The notes below the pieces were generated by a model. That model was not told where the DNA came from, ran no database searches, and saw only the letters and a list, made by a program, of their open reading frames with translations. A stretch of DNA of 56,213 nt from Nonomuraea sp. MG754425 (GTDB taxonomy: Bacteria; Actinomycetota; Actinomycetes; Streptosporangiales; Streptosporangiaceae): assembly GCF_021699195.1 (NCBI RefSeq), contig NZ_SSXE01000039.1:1-56213 (forward strand), in the 5' to 3' direction. Positions within the stretch are counted from its first letter, which is position 1; each line of letters starts with the position of its first letter. Below are positions 1 through 6,892 of this stretch, piece by piece. Position numbers and translations under genes: made by a program.

Positions 1-196
1 AGCACGCCGCGCCCCGCCTCCCCTCGCCCCCGGTCACCACGCACCCGAGCAGGTCGAACGCGCCGCTCCCGTACGGGTTCCAGCCCGGCTCGGGCGGGAC
101 GTCCCCGCCGAAGGAGCCCGGGTCGTTGTTCATGGTCGGAACGTCGCTGAGGTACCGGCCCGCGAAGGTGATGCGGGGGAGTTCGAGATAGCTCAT
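1..196 (-). CDS. N-terminal part of a VioB/RebD-like hypothetical protein (runs off the window)
   Basis: Only the first 65 codons are present; the gene continues beyond base 1. The ATG at 196 has a strong AGGAGG Shine-Dalgarno about 9 nt upstream. The protein begins MSYLELPRITFAGRY and then has TMNND. This LPRxxFxGxxxxDxxTxNN pattern resembles the N terminus of the iminophenyl-pyruvate dimer synthase (VioB/RebD) family and related large actinobacterial proteins with ferritin-like domains. That match is from memory and rests on about 30 residues, so function is not assigned. It lies 112 nt downstream of the MerR gene on the same strand and could be the last gene of that transcript. Confidence 0.6.
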   Translation of the reverse strand, partial: MSYLELPRITFAGRYLSDVPTMNNDPGSFGGDVPPEPGWNPYGSGAFDLLGCVVTGGEGRRGAAC

Positions 197-308
197 CGTC
201 GCCGTCCTCCTGAACGCACCGGTGCGGCCGTGACCCGGTGACGCCCGCGCGAGCAATCACAAACTGTAGCCACGGGAAGACCGTCTGTCAGGAGATGCCG
301 GACCGCGG

Positions 309-1067
309 CTACATCCTGGTCCGCGCGTACGCCTGCAACGCGTCGCGGACGAACCTCGCCCCCGCGGCGTCGTCGTACATGGCGGCGAAGCGGGGGTCGT
401 CGACGAACATGTCCCCGATGCCGGTCACCATCTCGATCGAGCGCTCCCGGTCGCCCTCGGCCGTGGGGGTGCCCGGGATCCGGCTCAGCCACCGGACGTG
501 CCGGGCGGCCAGCGACTGAGCGTGTTCCGACGTCGGCGATTCCCCGGCCTTCGCCGCGGCGATCCATGCGGCGACGAGGTCGTCGGTGTCCCGCTTCCAG
601 GCCCGCTGCTGGTCGAGGCTCTTGCCGTGCCACCAGTCGTTGCTCACCTGGAACGCGTGCTCGCCCCAGCGGGAGATCACCTCGTCCTTGTAGTGGTCGT
701 TGAACCCGGCCAGCATGACGTCCATGCGCGGTTCCACCCCCGACCGCAGGGCCTCGAGCGTGTGACGTACGGACCGGAGCTGCCGGTCGATGCGGGCCCG
801 TTCCGCTTCCAGGGCGGCGATGTGGGCGCGGAGCCCGTCGAGCGCGTCCACCTCGTCGGCCAGGACCCCGGCGATGGCCGGCAGGCCCATGCCGAGCCGG
901 CGCATGAGCAGGATCCGCTGCAGCCGGGCGACCGCGGCGGCGTCGTAGTAGCGGTACCCGTTCGCGCCGATCCGGGACGGGGCCAGGAGCCCGACGCGGT
1001 CGTAGTGCCGCAGGGTGCGGCTGGTGATGCCGGCCCGCGCCGCGAGTTCCTGGATCGTCCACTCCAT
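309..1067 (-). CDS. MerR-family transcriptional regulator with TipAS-like ligand domain
   Basis: The 252-residue protein has an N-terminal MerR winged helix (residues 1-70; TIQELAARAGITSRTLRHYD, then GYRYYD), a coiled-coil dimerisation helix (about 75-110) and a C-terminal all-helical part with the HYKDEVISRWGEHAF and RHVRWLSR signatures of TipAS antibiotic-recognition domains. TipA-type proteins bind drugs or other amphipathic ligands and activate promoters with long spacers. The start is an ATG 10 nt after the stop of the upstream DUF2268 gene, so the two are co-transcribed. The MerR-type promoter at 1970-2000 is the obvious target, implying autoregulation. The ligand cannot be told from the sequence. 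Confidence 0.88.
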   Translation of the reverse strand: MEWTIQELAARAGITSRTLRHYDRVGLLAPSRIGANGYRYYDAAAVARLQRILLMRRLGMGLPAIAGVLADEVDALDGLRAHIAALEAERARIDRQLRSVRHTLEALRSGVEPRMDVMLAGFNDHYKDEVISRWGEHAFQVSNDWWHGKSLDQQRAWKRDTDDLVAAWIAAAKAGESPTSEHAQSLAARHVRWLSRIPGTPTAEGDRERSIEMVTGIGDMFVDDPRFAAMYDDAAGARFVRDALQAYARTRM

Positions 1068-1077
1068 CGTTCCAGTG

Positions 1078-1962
1078 TCACCCGTGGCGCAGCGTGGTTG
1101 CGATGATCTCGGAGGCGTCGGCGTGCAGGGCCTGCGCCGCGGTCTGCCCGGTCGCCGCCAGGTAGGTGTCGACCAGCCGGTTGCCCGCGGCGTATCCCGC
1201 GCCCATCGGCAGTCCCACCGGGGTGAGGCCGAAGCGCTCGGCGCTGGGGTCGCCGTGCACCCAGGCGGTGAAGTTCTGCATGCCGGTCACGTCGAGCCCG
1301 GTGAGCACCTTGTTGAAGACCTCGTCGTCGTGCAGGTGCGGGACGCCGATGCGGGCGGGGCCGAGCTCGTCGCCGTAGAGCTGACGGGCGAAGGCGTCGG
1401 CCAGGCCCTCGCCGACGATGTGCTCGCCGACCGTGACGGTCATCGGGTCCCACACCACCCCGCCCGGACTCCACCGCAGGTTGTGGTGCAGTTCGTGGAC
1501 GGCGGTGGCCTCCAGCCGCGCCACGTTCTCGGGGAAGGGCCAGAACGTGATGGCGATGTTGCCCGAGATGCCGCCGAACCCGGTCAATCCTTTGCAGGGA
1601 CCCATGAAGTGTTCGTCACCCGGATCGCCGAGGACGAACAGCACGGTGATGTCCGGGGCCTCCAGCCCCGGCGTGGCCTCCAGCAGGACGGCGAGAGCGT
1701 CGTCGAGCGCGCGTTCCATCCGCTCCCAGGCCCCGGCCGCGGCCAGGGTGTCCAGCGCGTCGAGGCACCGCTCCTCGTCGCGGTCGATGGGGAAACCGGA
1801 CGTCGCGAGGTGTGCGGCGACCAGGTCGATCTCGCCGGGGTTGTAGCGGTACATGCCCTTGTTGGGCTCCAGCATCGAGTGCAGCAGCCCGGCGCGGTCG
1901 GCGATCGGGGCCAGCAGGATCCGCCGCATGGCGGAGTAGGTGTCGAGAACGGTGATCGGCAT
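1078..1962 (-). CDS. DUF2268-type putative zinc-dependent protease
   Basis: The 294-residue protein contains AVHELHHNLRW, an HExxH zinc-binding motif, followed downstream by VGEGLADAFARQLYG, whose GLAD segment supplies the likely third ligand. This is the pattern of the DUF2268 predicted Zn-dependent proteases, which are often paired with MerR regulators. I chose the ATG at 1962 (MPITVLDTY) over an upstream in-frame ATG at 2049. The upstream extension has no family resemblance and would run through the promoter, whereas 1962 sits 7 nt from a -10 box, consistent with a leaderless transcript. No signal peptide is visible, so it is probably cytoplasmic. First gene of an operon with the MerR regulator. 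Confidence 0.82.
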   Translation of the reverse strand: MPITVLDTYSAMRRILLAPIADRAGLLHSMLEPNKGMYRYNPGEIDLVAAHLATSGFPIDRDEERCLDALDTLAAAGAWERMERALDDALAVLLEATPGLEAPDITVLFVLGDPGDEHFMGPCKGLTGFGGISGNIAITFWPFPENVARLEATAVHELHHNLRWSPGGVVWDPMTVTVGEHIVGEGLADAFARQLYGDELGPARIGVPHLHDDEVFNKVLTGLDVTGMQNFTAWVHGDPSAERFGLTPVGLPMGAGYAAGNRLVDTYLAATGQTAAQALHADASEIIATTLRHG

Positions 1963-1969
1963 GGCCCCG

Positions 1970-2000
1970 ATGCTAGAAGTTGACGCAGCGTCAAGGTCAA
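1970..2000 (-). promoter_or_regulatory. MerR-type promoter with 19-bp spacer and operator dyad
   Basis: Read on the minus strand there is a -35 TTGACC (1995-2000), a spacer of exactly 19 bp (1976-1994) and a -10 TAGCAT (1970-1975). The spacer holds a 15-bp perfect dyad, TTGACGCTGCGTCAA (1980-1994). A 19-20-bp spacer filled by a dyad is the defining feature of MerR-activated promoters. The start codon at 1962 is 7 nt past the -10, so the mRNA should be leaderless. Confidence 0.85.
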
Positions 2001-2050
2001 CCCAGCCGGTGCCGGTCGCGATGTGAATAACGAGTTTCCTCATCGCCACT

Positions 2051-2076
2051 CTTTGCGTACGCTCTACAACGCAAAG
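2051..2076. promoter_or_regulatory. Inverted repeat upstream of a small secreted protein gene
   Basis: CTTTGCGT (2051-2058) and ACGCAAAG (2069-2076) form a perfect 8-bp inverted repeat with a 10-bp spacer, 30 bp ahead of the ATG at 2107. It could be an operator. A related half (tctacaatgtaaag, 12 of 14 matches to tctacaacgcaaag here) occurs at 3383-3396 between two TetR genes. No regulator can be assigned. Confidence 0.45.
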
Positions 2077-2106
2077 TAATCGTCAATCTCGGGTCCAGGA
2101 GGGGCA

Positions 2107-2433
2107 ATGTTCAAGACCGTGCGCGTCGCAGCCGTCGTGGCCGGGTCCGTCGCGTTGATGTCGCTGGGGTTCGCCGCCCCCGCGTCGGCGGCGACCGTGC
2201 TCAGGTGCGACACCTTCGTCCACAACAACGACAACTACGTGGGCATCGCGTTCTGCAGCAACCCCACGGGCCAGACGTGGCGCTTCCGCGCCGTGATCAC
2301 CTGCGGCTGGGCCCCCGACGTCGTCGGCGAGTGGGTCACGCTCCAGCCGGGCGGCACGGGGCAGTCGCAGGGCTCCTGCGGGCGTCTCGGCACCGGCGTC
2401 GGCGCCGTGGGCGTCGACGAGCGCGTGGCCTGA
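2107..2433 (+). CDS. Small secreted protein of unknown function
   Basis: The 108-residue protein begins with a clear Sec signal peptide (basic MFKTVR, hydrophobic core, cleavage after APASA near residue 28). The mature part is about 80 residues with four cysteines, probably two disulfides, and is rich in Gly, Thr and aromatic residues. An AGGAGGGG Shine-Dalgarno 4-6 nt before the ATG fixes the start. I do not recognise a domain. The size and cysteine pattern resemble the many small exported actinomycete proteins of unknown role. It is transcribed alone, away from the DUF2268-MerR operon, and followed by a hairpin. Confidence 0.75.
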   Translation: MFKTVRVAAVVAGSVALMSLGFAAPASAATVLRCDTFVHNNDNYVGIAFCSNPTGQTWRFRAVITCGWAPDVVGEWVTLQPGGTGQSQGSCGRLGTGVGAVGVDERVA

Positions 2434-2444
2434 GCCTGCGGGAG

Positions 2445-2475
2445 GCGGGCGCCGCCGGTGGGAGGCGGTGCCCGC
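2445..2475 (+). terminator. Candidate intrinsic terminator after the secreted protein gene
   Basis: GCGGGCGCCGC (2445-2455) pairs with GCGGTGCCCGC (2465-2475) over 11 bp with one G-U wobble and a 9-nt loop, 12 nt past the stop codon. No T-tract follows, which is usual for actinomycete terminators. Confidence 0.5.
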
Positions 2476-2495
2476 GTCCGTCGAGGGTGTGCCGG

Positions 2496-2745
2496 TCAGC
2501 TTCGTGGGGTGGCCCGCGCGGGCGGCGGTACGGTCGTCCGCGCCGCGGCGGCGTGCAGCATGCGGGGGACGAGCCTGCGGTGCACGGCCGAGAGCGGGGG
2601 CCAGATCACCGCGCCCACGCGCCGGTCGTAGTGGAGCAGGGTGCTCAGGGCGACGTGCCCGCCGGTCACCTGCACGACCAGGTTGCCCGACAGGAACCAG
2701 GAGGCGGCCTCCAGCCTGATCCAGTCCGGGCCGCGGGCGGTGACA
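2496..2745 (-). pseudogene. Probable 3' remnant of a gene cut off by the tetR gene
   Basis: The minus strand reads about 80 residues of protein-like sequence ending in a stop at 2496, including RLEAASWFLSGNLVVQV, STLLHYDRRVG and PLSAVHRRLVPRML. The alternation of hydrophobic, aromatic and conserved-looking polar residues is unlike the Arg/Pro-rich shadow frames around it. There is no in-frame start before the sequence enters the opposing tetR gene at 2748, where it turns into shadow-like sequence. I read it as the C-terminal part of a protein whose 5' end was lost or replaced. I cannot name the family with confidence. Confidence 0.4.
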
Positions 2746-2747
2746 GC

Positions 2748-3305
2748 GTGGGGACGATACGCACGCAGCGCGACACGTGGGTCGAAGAAGGGTTGACGGC
2801 GCTGGCCGCGGGCGGCCCGGACGCCGTTCGCGTCGAAGCCCTGGCCAAGCGGCTCGGCGTCACCAAGGGCGGCTTCTACGGCTACTTCGCCGACCGCGAG
2901 GCGCTGCTGGCGGCGATGCTGGACGCCTGGGAGCGGGAGAGCGTCGACGAGGTGATCGACCGCGTCGAGCGCGAGGGCGGCGACCCGCCTGCCAGGGCCC
3001 AGCGCGCGGGCCTGCTCACCTTCTCCGACGACCGGCTGCTGCCCATCGACCTCGCGATCCGCGACTGGGCCAGGCGTGACGAGGCGGTCGCCGCGCGGCT
3101 CAGACGGGTGGACAACCGGCGCATGGACCTGCTGCGGGAGATGATCTCCACGTTCTGCTCCGACGCCGACGAGATCGAGGCCCGCAGCACGCTGGCCTTC
3201 TGCCTGGCGATCGGCCGGCACTTCCTGGCCGCCGACCACGGCGGACGCAGCCGGATCGAGGTGCTGACCCACGCCGCCGACCTGGTGTTCGACCGTCCCC
3301 GGTGA
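2748..3305 (+). CDS. TetR-family transcriptional regulator
   Basis: The 185-residue protein has an N-terminal TetR helix-turn-helix (residues about 8-55; VEALAKRLGVTKGGFYGYF) and a helical ligand-binding part. The GTG at 2748 is the only good start in frame and gives VGTIRTQRDTWVEEGL, as expected for the first helix. No convincing Shine-Dalgarno precedes it, and the junction with the minus-strand gene remnant lies just upstream, so the native promoter may have been altered. It converges on the next tetR gene. The target and ligand are unknown. Confidence 0.82.
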   Translation: MGTIRTQRDTWVEEGLTALAAGGPDAVRVEALAKRLGVTKGGFYGYFADREALLAAMLDAWERESVDEVIDRVEREGGDPPARAQRAGLLTFSDDRLLPIDLAIRDWARRDEAVAARLRRVDNRRMDLLREMISTFCSDADEIEARSTLAFCLAIGRHFLAADHGGRSRIEVLTHAADLVFDRPR

Positions 3306-3420
3306 GAACCGCGGCCCTGCGGGAAGCGGCCGGATCGCGGGTGTCCCCAGTTGTCTGAAAATCACCCCGCGCTCTCGATGAATCTACAATGTAAAGGCGC
3401 CCGGTGCGGTCGATGAGCCG

Positions 3421-4023
3421 TCAGGTCCCCGCCCCGTCGCCGAGCCCATGGGTGAAGCGCGCGATGAGGAGGGCGAACCTGCGGCCCTGGGCCTCGCGGG
3501 GGAGCCGGCCGCCGCGCGTCAGCGTCACCAGGCCGTGCAGGGCCGCCCAGTAGGTCTCGGTCAGCAGCCCGAGATCGGCGCCGTACGCGTGCGGGGCGAC
3601 GGCCTCGGCGAGTTCGTTGAACCCGGCGTGCAGTACGGCCGGCGCCTCGGGCGTGGCGAAGGGCAGGTTGACGTTCTGGCGGAACATGGCGTCGTAGAGG
3701 GCCGGTCGCCGCTCGCCGAACGCCAGGTAGGCGCTGCCGACCTGGGCGAGGGCGTGAGCGGGAGTCGGCGCCGCGGCCCTGGCCGCACGTAGGTCGTCGC
3801 CCAGTTCGGTGAAGCCTTCGAGGGCGACGGCGGTCATGATGGCGTCCTTGCCCTTGAAGTGGCTGTAGAGGACGGGCTGGCTGTACTCGACCCGATCGGC
3901 CAGCCGGCGGGTGGTCACCGCCTCCCAGCCTTCGGCCTCGGCCAGTTCGCGGGCCGCGGTGATGATGAGCTGCTCTCGCTGCACGCGTTCGCGTTCCTTG
4001 CGCTTCTCCGTGGACATGCTCAC
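3421..4023 (-). CDS. TetR-family regulator (WHG-domain type), divergent from a DUF4267 gene
   Basis: The 200-residue protein has a TetR helix-turn-helix (residues about 20-65; TTRRLADRVEYSQPVLYSHF) and a C-terminal effector domain with YWAALHGLVTL, close to the WHG motif of the TetR_C_33/WHG subfamily. Start is either GTG at 4023 or ATG at 4017 (MSTEKRKERERVQ). A -10-like TAGATT lies directly upstream, so the message is probably leaderless. The 74-bp intergenic region carries two inverted operator-like repeats, consistent with repression of itself and of the divergent membrane-protein gene. Confidence 0.86.
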   Translation of the reverse strand: MSMSTEKRKERERVQREQLIITAARELAEAEGWEAVTTRRLADRVEYSQPVLYSHFKGKDAIMTAVALEGFTELGDDLRAARAAAPTPAHALAQVGSAYLAFGERRPALYDAMFRQNVNLPFATPEAPAVLHAGFNELAEAVAPHAYGADLGLLTETYWAALHGLVTLTRGGRLPREAQGRRFALLIARFTHGLGDGAGT

Positions 4024-4097
4024 AAATCTAGCACCGCTAGCGTTCCTGTCGATGACCTGCTAGCGTCATTCTCGTTCCTAGCAGCGCTAGATATTTT
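4024..4097. promoter_or_regulatory. Divergent promoter region with two mirror-image operators
   Basis: CTAGCaccGCTAG (4028-4040) and CTAGCagcGCTAG (4078-4090) are two perfect 5-3-5 palindromes, one beside each start codon, with a further CTAGC half near 4060. Read outward, each is followed by TAGATT or TAGATA as a -10 and then TTGTGAG or TTTGTGAGG at the start codon. The arrangement suggests TetR binding over both -10 boxes and two leaderless transcripts. Confidence 0.65.
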
Positions 4098-4475
4098 GTG
4101 AGGTCCCCCATGTTCACCGCCATCGCCTACGGTCTCGCCATCGCCCTCAACCTGCTGTGCCTGCTCATCGGAGCCCGTTTCCTGTTCCAGCCCGTCGCCG
4201 CCGCCGCGGGCTACGGCGTCCCGGCCGGCACGGATCGCGCCTACCTGACGATCAAGGGCATGCGTGACGGCACCTACGGCGTGGCCGGACTGGCACTGCT
4301 GGCCTTCGCCGGACCCCACCCCGCGGCCTGGCTCATGCTGGTCGCCGCCGTGCTCCCGCTCGGCGACACCCTGATCGTGCTGCGCAACGGCGGCACCAGG
4401 GCGACCGCGTTCGGCGTCCACTTCGCCACCGCCGTGCTCGTCCTGATCAGCGCCGCCCTGCTGTTCGCCGTCTGA
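4098..4475 (+). CDS. DUF4267-type small integral membrane protein
   Basis: The 125-residue protein (121 from the ATG at 4110) has four hydrophobic segments (about residues 6-28, 58-75, 78-92 and 103-123), separated by a conserved-looking loop with YLTIKGMRDGTYGVAGLALL. This fits the DUF4267 family of small membrane proteins, which are usually next to TetR regulators and have no known activity. GTG 4098 lies 5-7 nt from a TAGATA -10, favouring a leaderless start there; ATG 4110 is the alternative. Probably controlled by the divergent TetR. Confidence 0.78.
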   Translation: MRSPMFTAIAYGLAIALNLLCLLIGARFLFQPVAAAAGYGVPAGTDRAYLTIKGMRDGTYGVAGLALLAFAGPHPAAWLMLVAAVLPLGDTLIVLRNGGTRATAFGVHFATAVLVLISAALLFAV

Positions 4476-4489
4476 GCGCGCCGGGCCGA

Positions 4490-4747
4490 TCACCCGCTGC
4501 GCGCGGGCGGACTCGCCTGGTCGGCCCAGCGGCGCAGGCGGCGCGAGGCCGTCTCCAGATCCGCCGCCGCGGACGCGCACGCGCCGACGTGGTACTCCAC
4601 CGACGCCCGCAGCCAGGCCGGCGCCGCGCCACCCGCCTCCAGAGCCGCCTCGACGGCGCGCAGGCGTTCGGCGCAGGCGGCGAGCGCGCAGGCGTCCGCG
4701 TGCAGGGTATCGGCGTGGGCACTGATCGCCGTGACGTCGGCTGACAT
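4490..4747 (-). CDS. Small helical protein at the end of the oxylipin-like operon
   Basis: The 85-residue protein is almost entirely Ala, Leu, Glu and Arg, with two long predicted helices (about residues 3-40 and 46-75) separated by GGAAPAWLRAS. This is a helical-hairpin outline like WXG100/EspC proteins, but there is no WxG motif and the match is structural guesswork. It starts 9 nt after the stop of the lipase-fusion gene, so it is translated from the same mRNA. It has no signal peptide. Its role, perhaps as a partner of the large hydrolase, is unknown. Confidence 0.6.
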   Translation of the reverse strand: MSADVTAISAHADTLHADACALAACAERLRAVEAALEAGGAAPAWLRASVEYHVGACASAAADLETASRRLRRWADQASPPARSG

Positions 4748-4756
4748 GGCTCCCTC

Positions 4757-6892
4757 TCAGGCGAGCGGCACCGGGACGGCGTTGTCCCGGCGGGTCTGGC
4801 GGATGCCGGCCGACAGGCACAGCAGCGGGCGGGCGCCGTCGAGCCCCAGCTCCCTGAGCCGGACGGCCAGCCGATGGTGGGGGTGCTGCTCGACGCTCAA
4901 CCGCATGCGGGGCGCGAGGTGCAGCCGGGCCTGCCCGCGGGTCCGTACGCAGGAGCGCAGCGCGCCACCCGCCTCGCACGTGTAGCCGACGAGGTCGGGA
5001 TCGCGCACCGGCAGCCCCGGACCGAGCCGCCCGCGCAGGGTGAGCACCTGACCGGCGCTGACGTGCGCGGAACGGGCGCCGAGCAGGACGTGCGCCGCCG
5101 TCATGACCGTCTGGCCGCCCCACAGCCGCGGGGCGAGGGCGCGCACGAGGGCGGAGTCCACGGCGGAGCCGACCAGGAGGGTGCCCGAGCGGCGACGGTC
5201 CGCCGGGCGCAGCAGGTCGGGCCAGACGGACAGCGGGTGCGGTCGCGACGGGCCGGGCACGACGATGCCGGCCTGCACCTCCCGGTAGCCGCCCACACTG
5301 GTGTGCCGGTTCCAGGCGGCGTGCACGGCGACCAGGGCCCGGCCGCGCACGCCTACGGCGGGGCCGAGCCCCGTGCCCTCCACCAGGCGGGCGGCGGCCT
5401 CGAAATCGGCCGCGAAGTACGCCGTCAGCGCGCTGCCGTCGTGACACCTGATCGGCAGCTCGACCGCTCTGCCGGGACCGTCGACCGGGTGGGTCGGCAC
5501 GGTGAGGAAGGGAAACCCCTCCGGGGCCGCCGGACGGTCGGACAGCAGGTACGCCTGCGAGCGCAGGACCGGCCCGCGGAAGGCCGTCAGCCGCGCGTCG
5601 ATGTGGGCGCGGGCCTCGGGCAGGTCGTCGGACAGGTTCGCCAGGTAGTGCTCGACGCTGTGGCACAGCGGGAACAGGTGGGTGGGGTCGGTGTAGTCGA
5701 CCACGTACCAGCCGGGGTGCAGGTCGAAGACGGTGCCCGCGCCCTGCCCGTCGAGGGTGGGGATGAGGTCGTGCTGGTTGGTGACGCTGGCCACCCAGGT
5801 GCGGGGGTCGGCCGTCCGCTTGAAGTCGACGGGCGCGCCCACGGCGACGACGTGGGTCAGCGTGTGCCGCGCGCAGAACGCCGGGTCCTGCGCCAGGTTC
5901 ATGATCGCCGCACCGCCCGCGCTGTGCCCGATCAGCGCCACCTCGGCCCCCTGCGGCAGCCCGTAGTCGGCGACGGCCTTGGCCAGCGCGCGGCTGTAGG
6001 GGCTGCTGGCCAGCACGGCGCTGCTGAACGCGCCGAGCAGGTCCTGGGGGGAGTCGAGGTCGGGACGTCCGCCGCGCATCCCCGGCGCCTGGACGACGTG
6101 CCGGACCACTCCGTCGGGCCCCCGGACGCTCTGGATGAGGACGCGCCCGCCGGTGCCGATGGCGGCGATGTTGCCCAGGAAGCCGAGCAGCGACCCGCGC
6201 CTGCACAGCAGCCCCGATTCGGCCACGGTCAGCTCGACGCGGCGCGCGGCCCCCTCGCCGGAGTCGAGCGCGGCGATGGCCCGGTTGCTCATGCCGGTGA
6301 TCGGGTCGGCGGTCGCGAAGCCCTTGCCGGTCGCGATGAGCCAGGCCGTGGCGTCGTTGAGCGGGTTCTCGTCGAGCAGCGCGCGCAGCGCGAGCACCTC
6401 GCCGAAGACCGGGGCGAGCTGGCTGAGCGCGCGTACCGCGCCGCGGTCCTTGAGCAGGGCGCGCAGGGCGCGGACGGCCTCCAGGTCGCGGTCGGCCGCG
6501 GCCGCGTCGATCAGCCGGGTGAGCATCGGGTCGGCGGCCAGCTCCGGATGGCTGAGCGCGACGGCGGCCACCCGTAGGCGCAGCGAGGTGGCCAGCACGC
6601 GGACGGCCAGGCTCTCGGCCCCCATCATGGCCGCGGCCTTGGCGGCCAGCGTGGCCAGCCGGCCGCCGGTGAGGGCGTGCCCGAGTCCGCGGCTGTTCGT
6701 GGTGGCGCGCAGCAGCGCGCGGTAGGCGGGGCCGGCCGCCGGCAGGCCGTGCGGCAGGGCGCGCAGCAGCGCGCCGTCGGTGAGCGCGGACGTGGCGCGG
6801 GCGGCCACGTCGTGGATGGTGATCGCGATGTCGACCAGTTCGCGGGCCGCGGCGCGCAGCGGCTCGGGGTCTTGATCGTCCGGTTCGCTCAC
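4757..6892 (-). CDS. Alpha/beta-hydrolase (lipase-like) fused to an acetoacetate-decarboxylase-like domain
   Basis: The 711-residue protein has three parts. Residues 1-220 are helical and unrecognised. Residues about 225-430 form an alpha/beta hydrolase with the nucleophile elbow GHSAGG (Ser324), a likely acid in TNQHDLIP (Asp375) and a likely His in HSVEHYLANL (His415), a lipase-type order. Residues about 465-711 resemble the acetoacetate decarboxylase fold, notably VAVHAAWNRHTSVGGYREVQ, which matches the TSVGPYxEV signature, although the catalytic Lys context is not clear. The ATG overlaps the stop of the dioxygenase gene by 4 nt, so translation is coupled. In this operon it plausibly releases the acyl substrate or hydrolyses the product. 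No signal peptide is seen. Confidence 0.75.
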   Translation of the reverse strand: MSEPDDQDPEPLRAAARELVDIAITIHDVAARATSALTDGALLRALPHGLPAAGPAYRALLRATTNSRGLGHALTGGRLATLAAKAAAMMGAESLAVRVLATSLRLRVAAVALSHPELAADPMLTRLIDAAAADRDLEAVRALRALLKDRGAVRALSQLAPVFGEVLALRALLDENPLNDATAWLIATGKGFATADPITGMSNRAIAALDSGEGAARRVELTVAESGLLCRRGSLLGFLGNIAAIGTGGRVLIQSVRGPDGVVRHVVQAPGMRGGRPDLDSPQDLLGAFSSAVLASSPYSRALAKAVADYGLPQGAEVALIGHSAGGAAIMNLAQDPAFCARHTLTHVVAVGAPVDFKRTADPRTWVASVTNQHDLIPTLDGQGAGTVFDLHPGWYVVDYTDPTHLFPLCHSVEHYLANLSDDLPEARAHIDARLTAFRGPVLRSQAYLLSDRPAAPEGFPFLTVPTHPVDGPGRAVELPIRCHDGSALTAYFAADFEAAARLVEGTGLGPAVGVRGRALVAVHAAWNRHTSVGGYREVQAGIVVPGPSRPHPLSVWPDLLRPADRRRSGTLLVGSAVDSALVRALAPRLWGGQTVMTAAHVLLGARSAHVSAGQVLTLRGRLGPGLPVRDPDLVGYTCEAGGALRSCVRTRGQARLHLAPRMRLSVEQHPHHRLAVRLRELGLDGARPLLCLSAGIRQTRRDNAVPVPLA

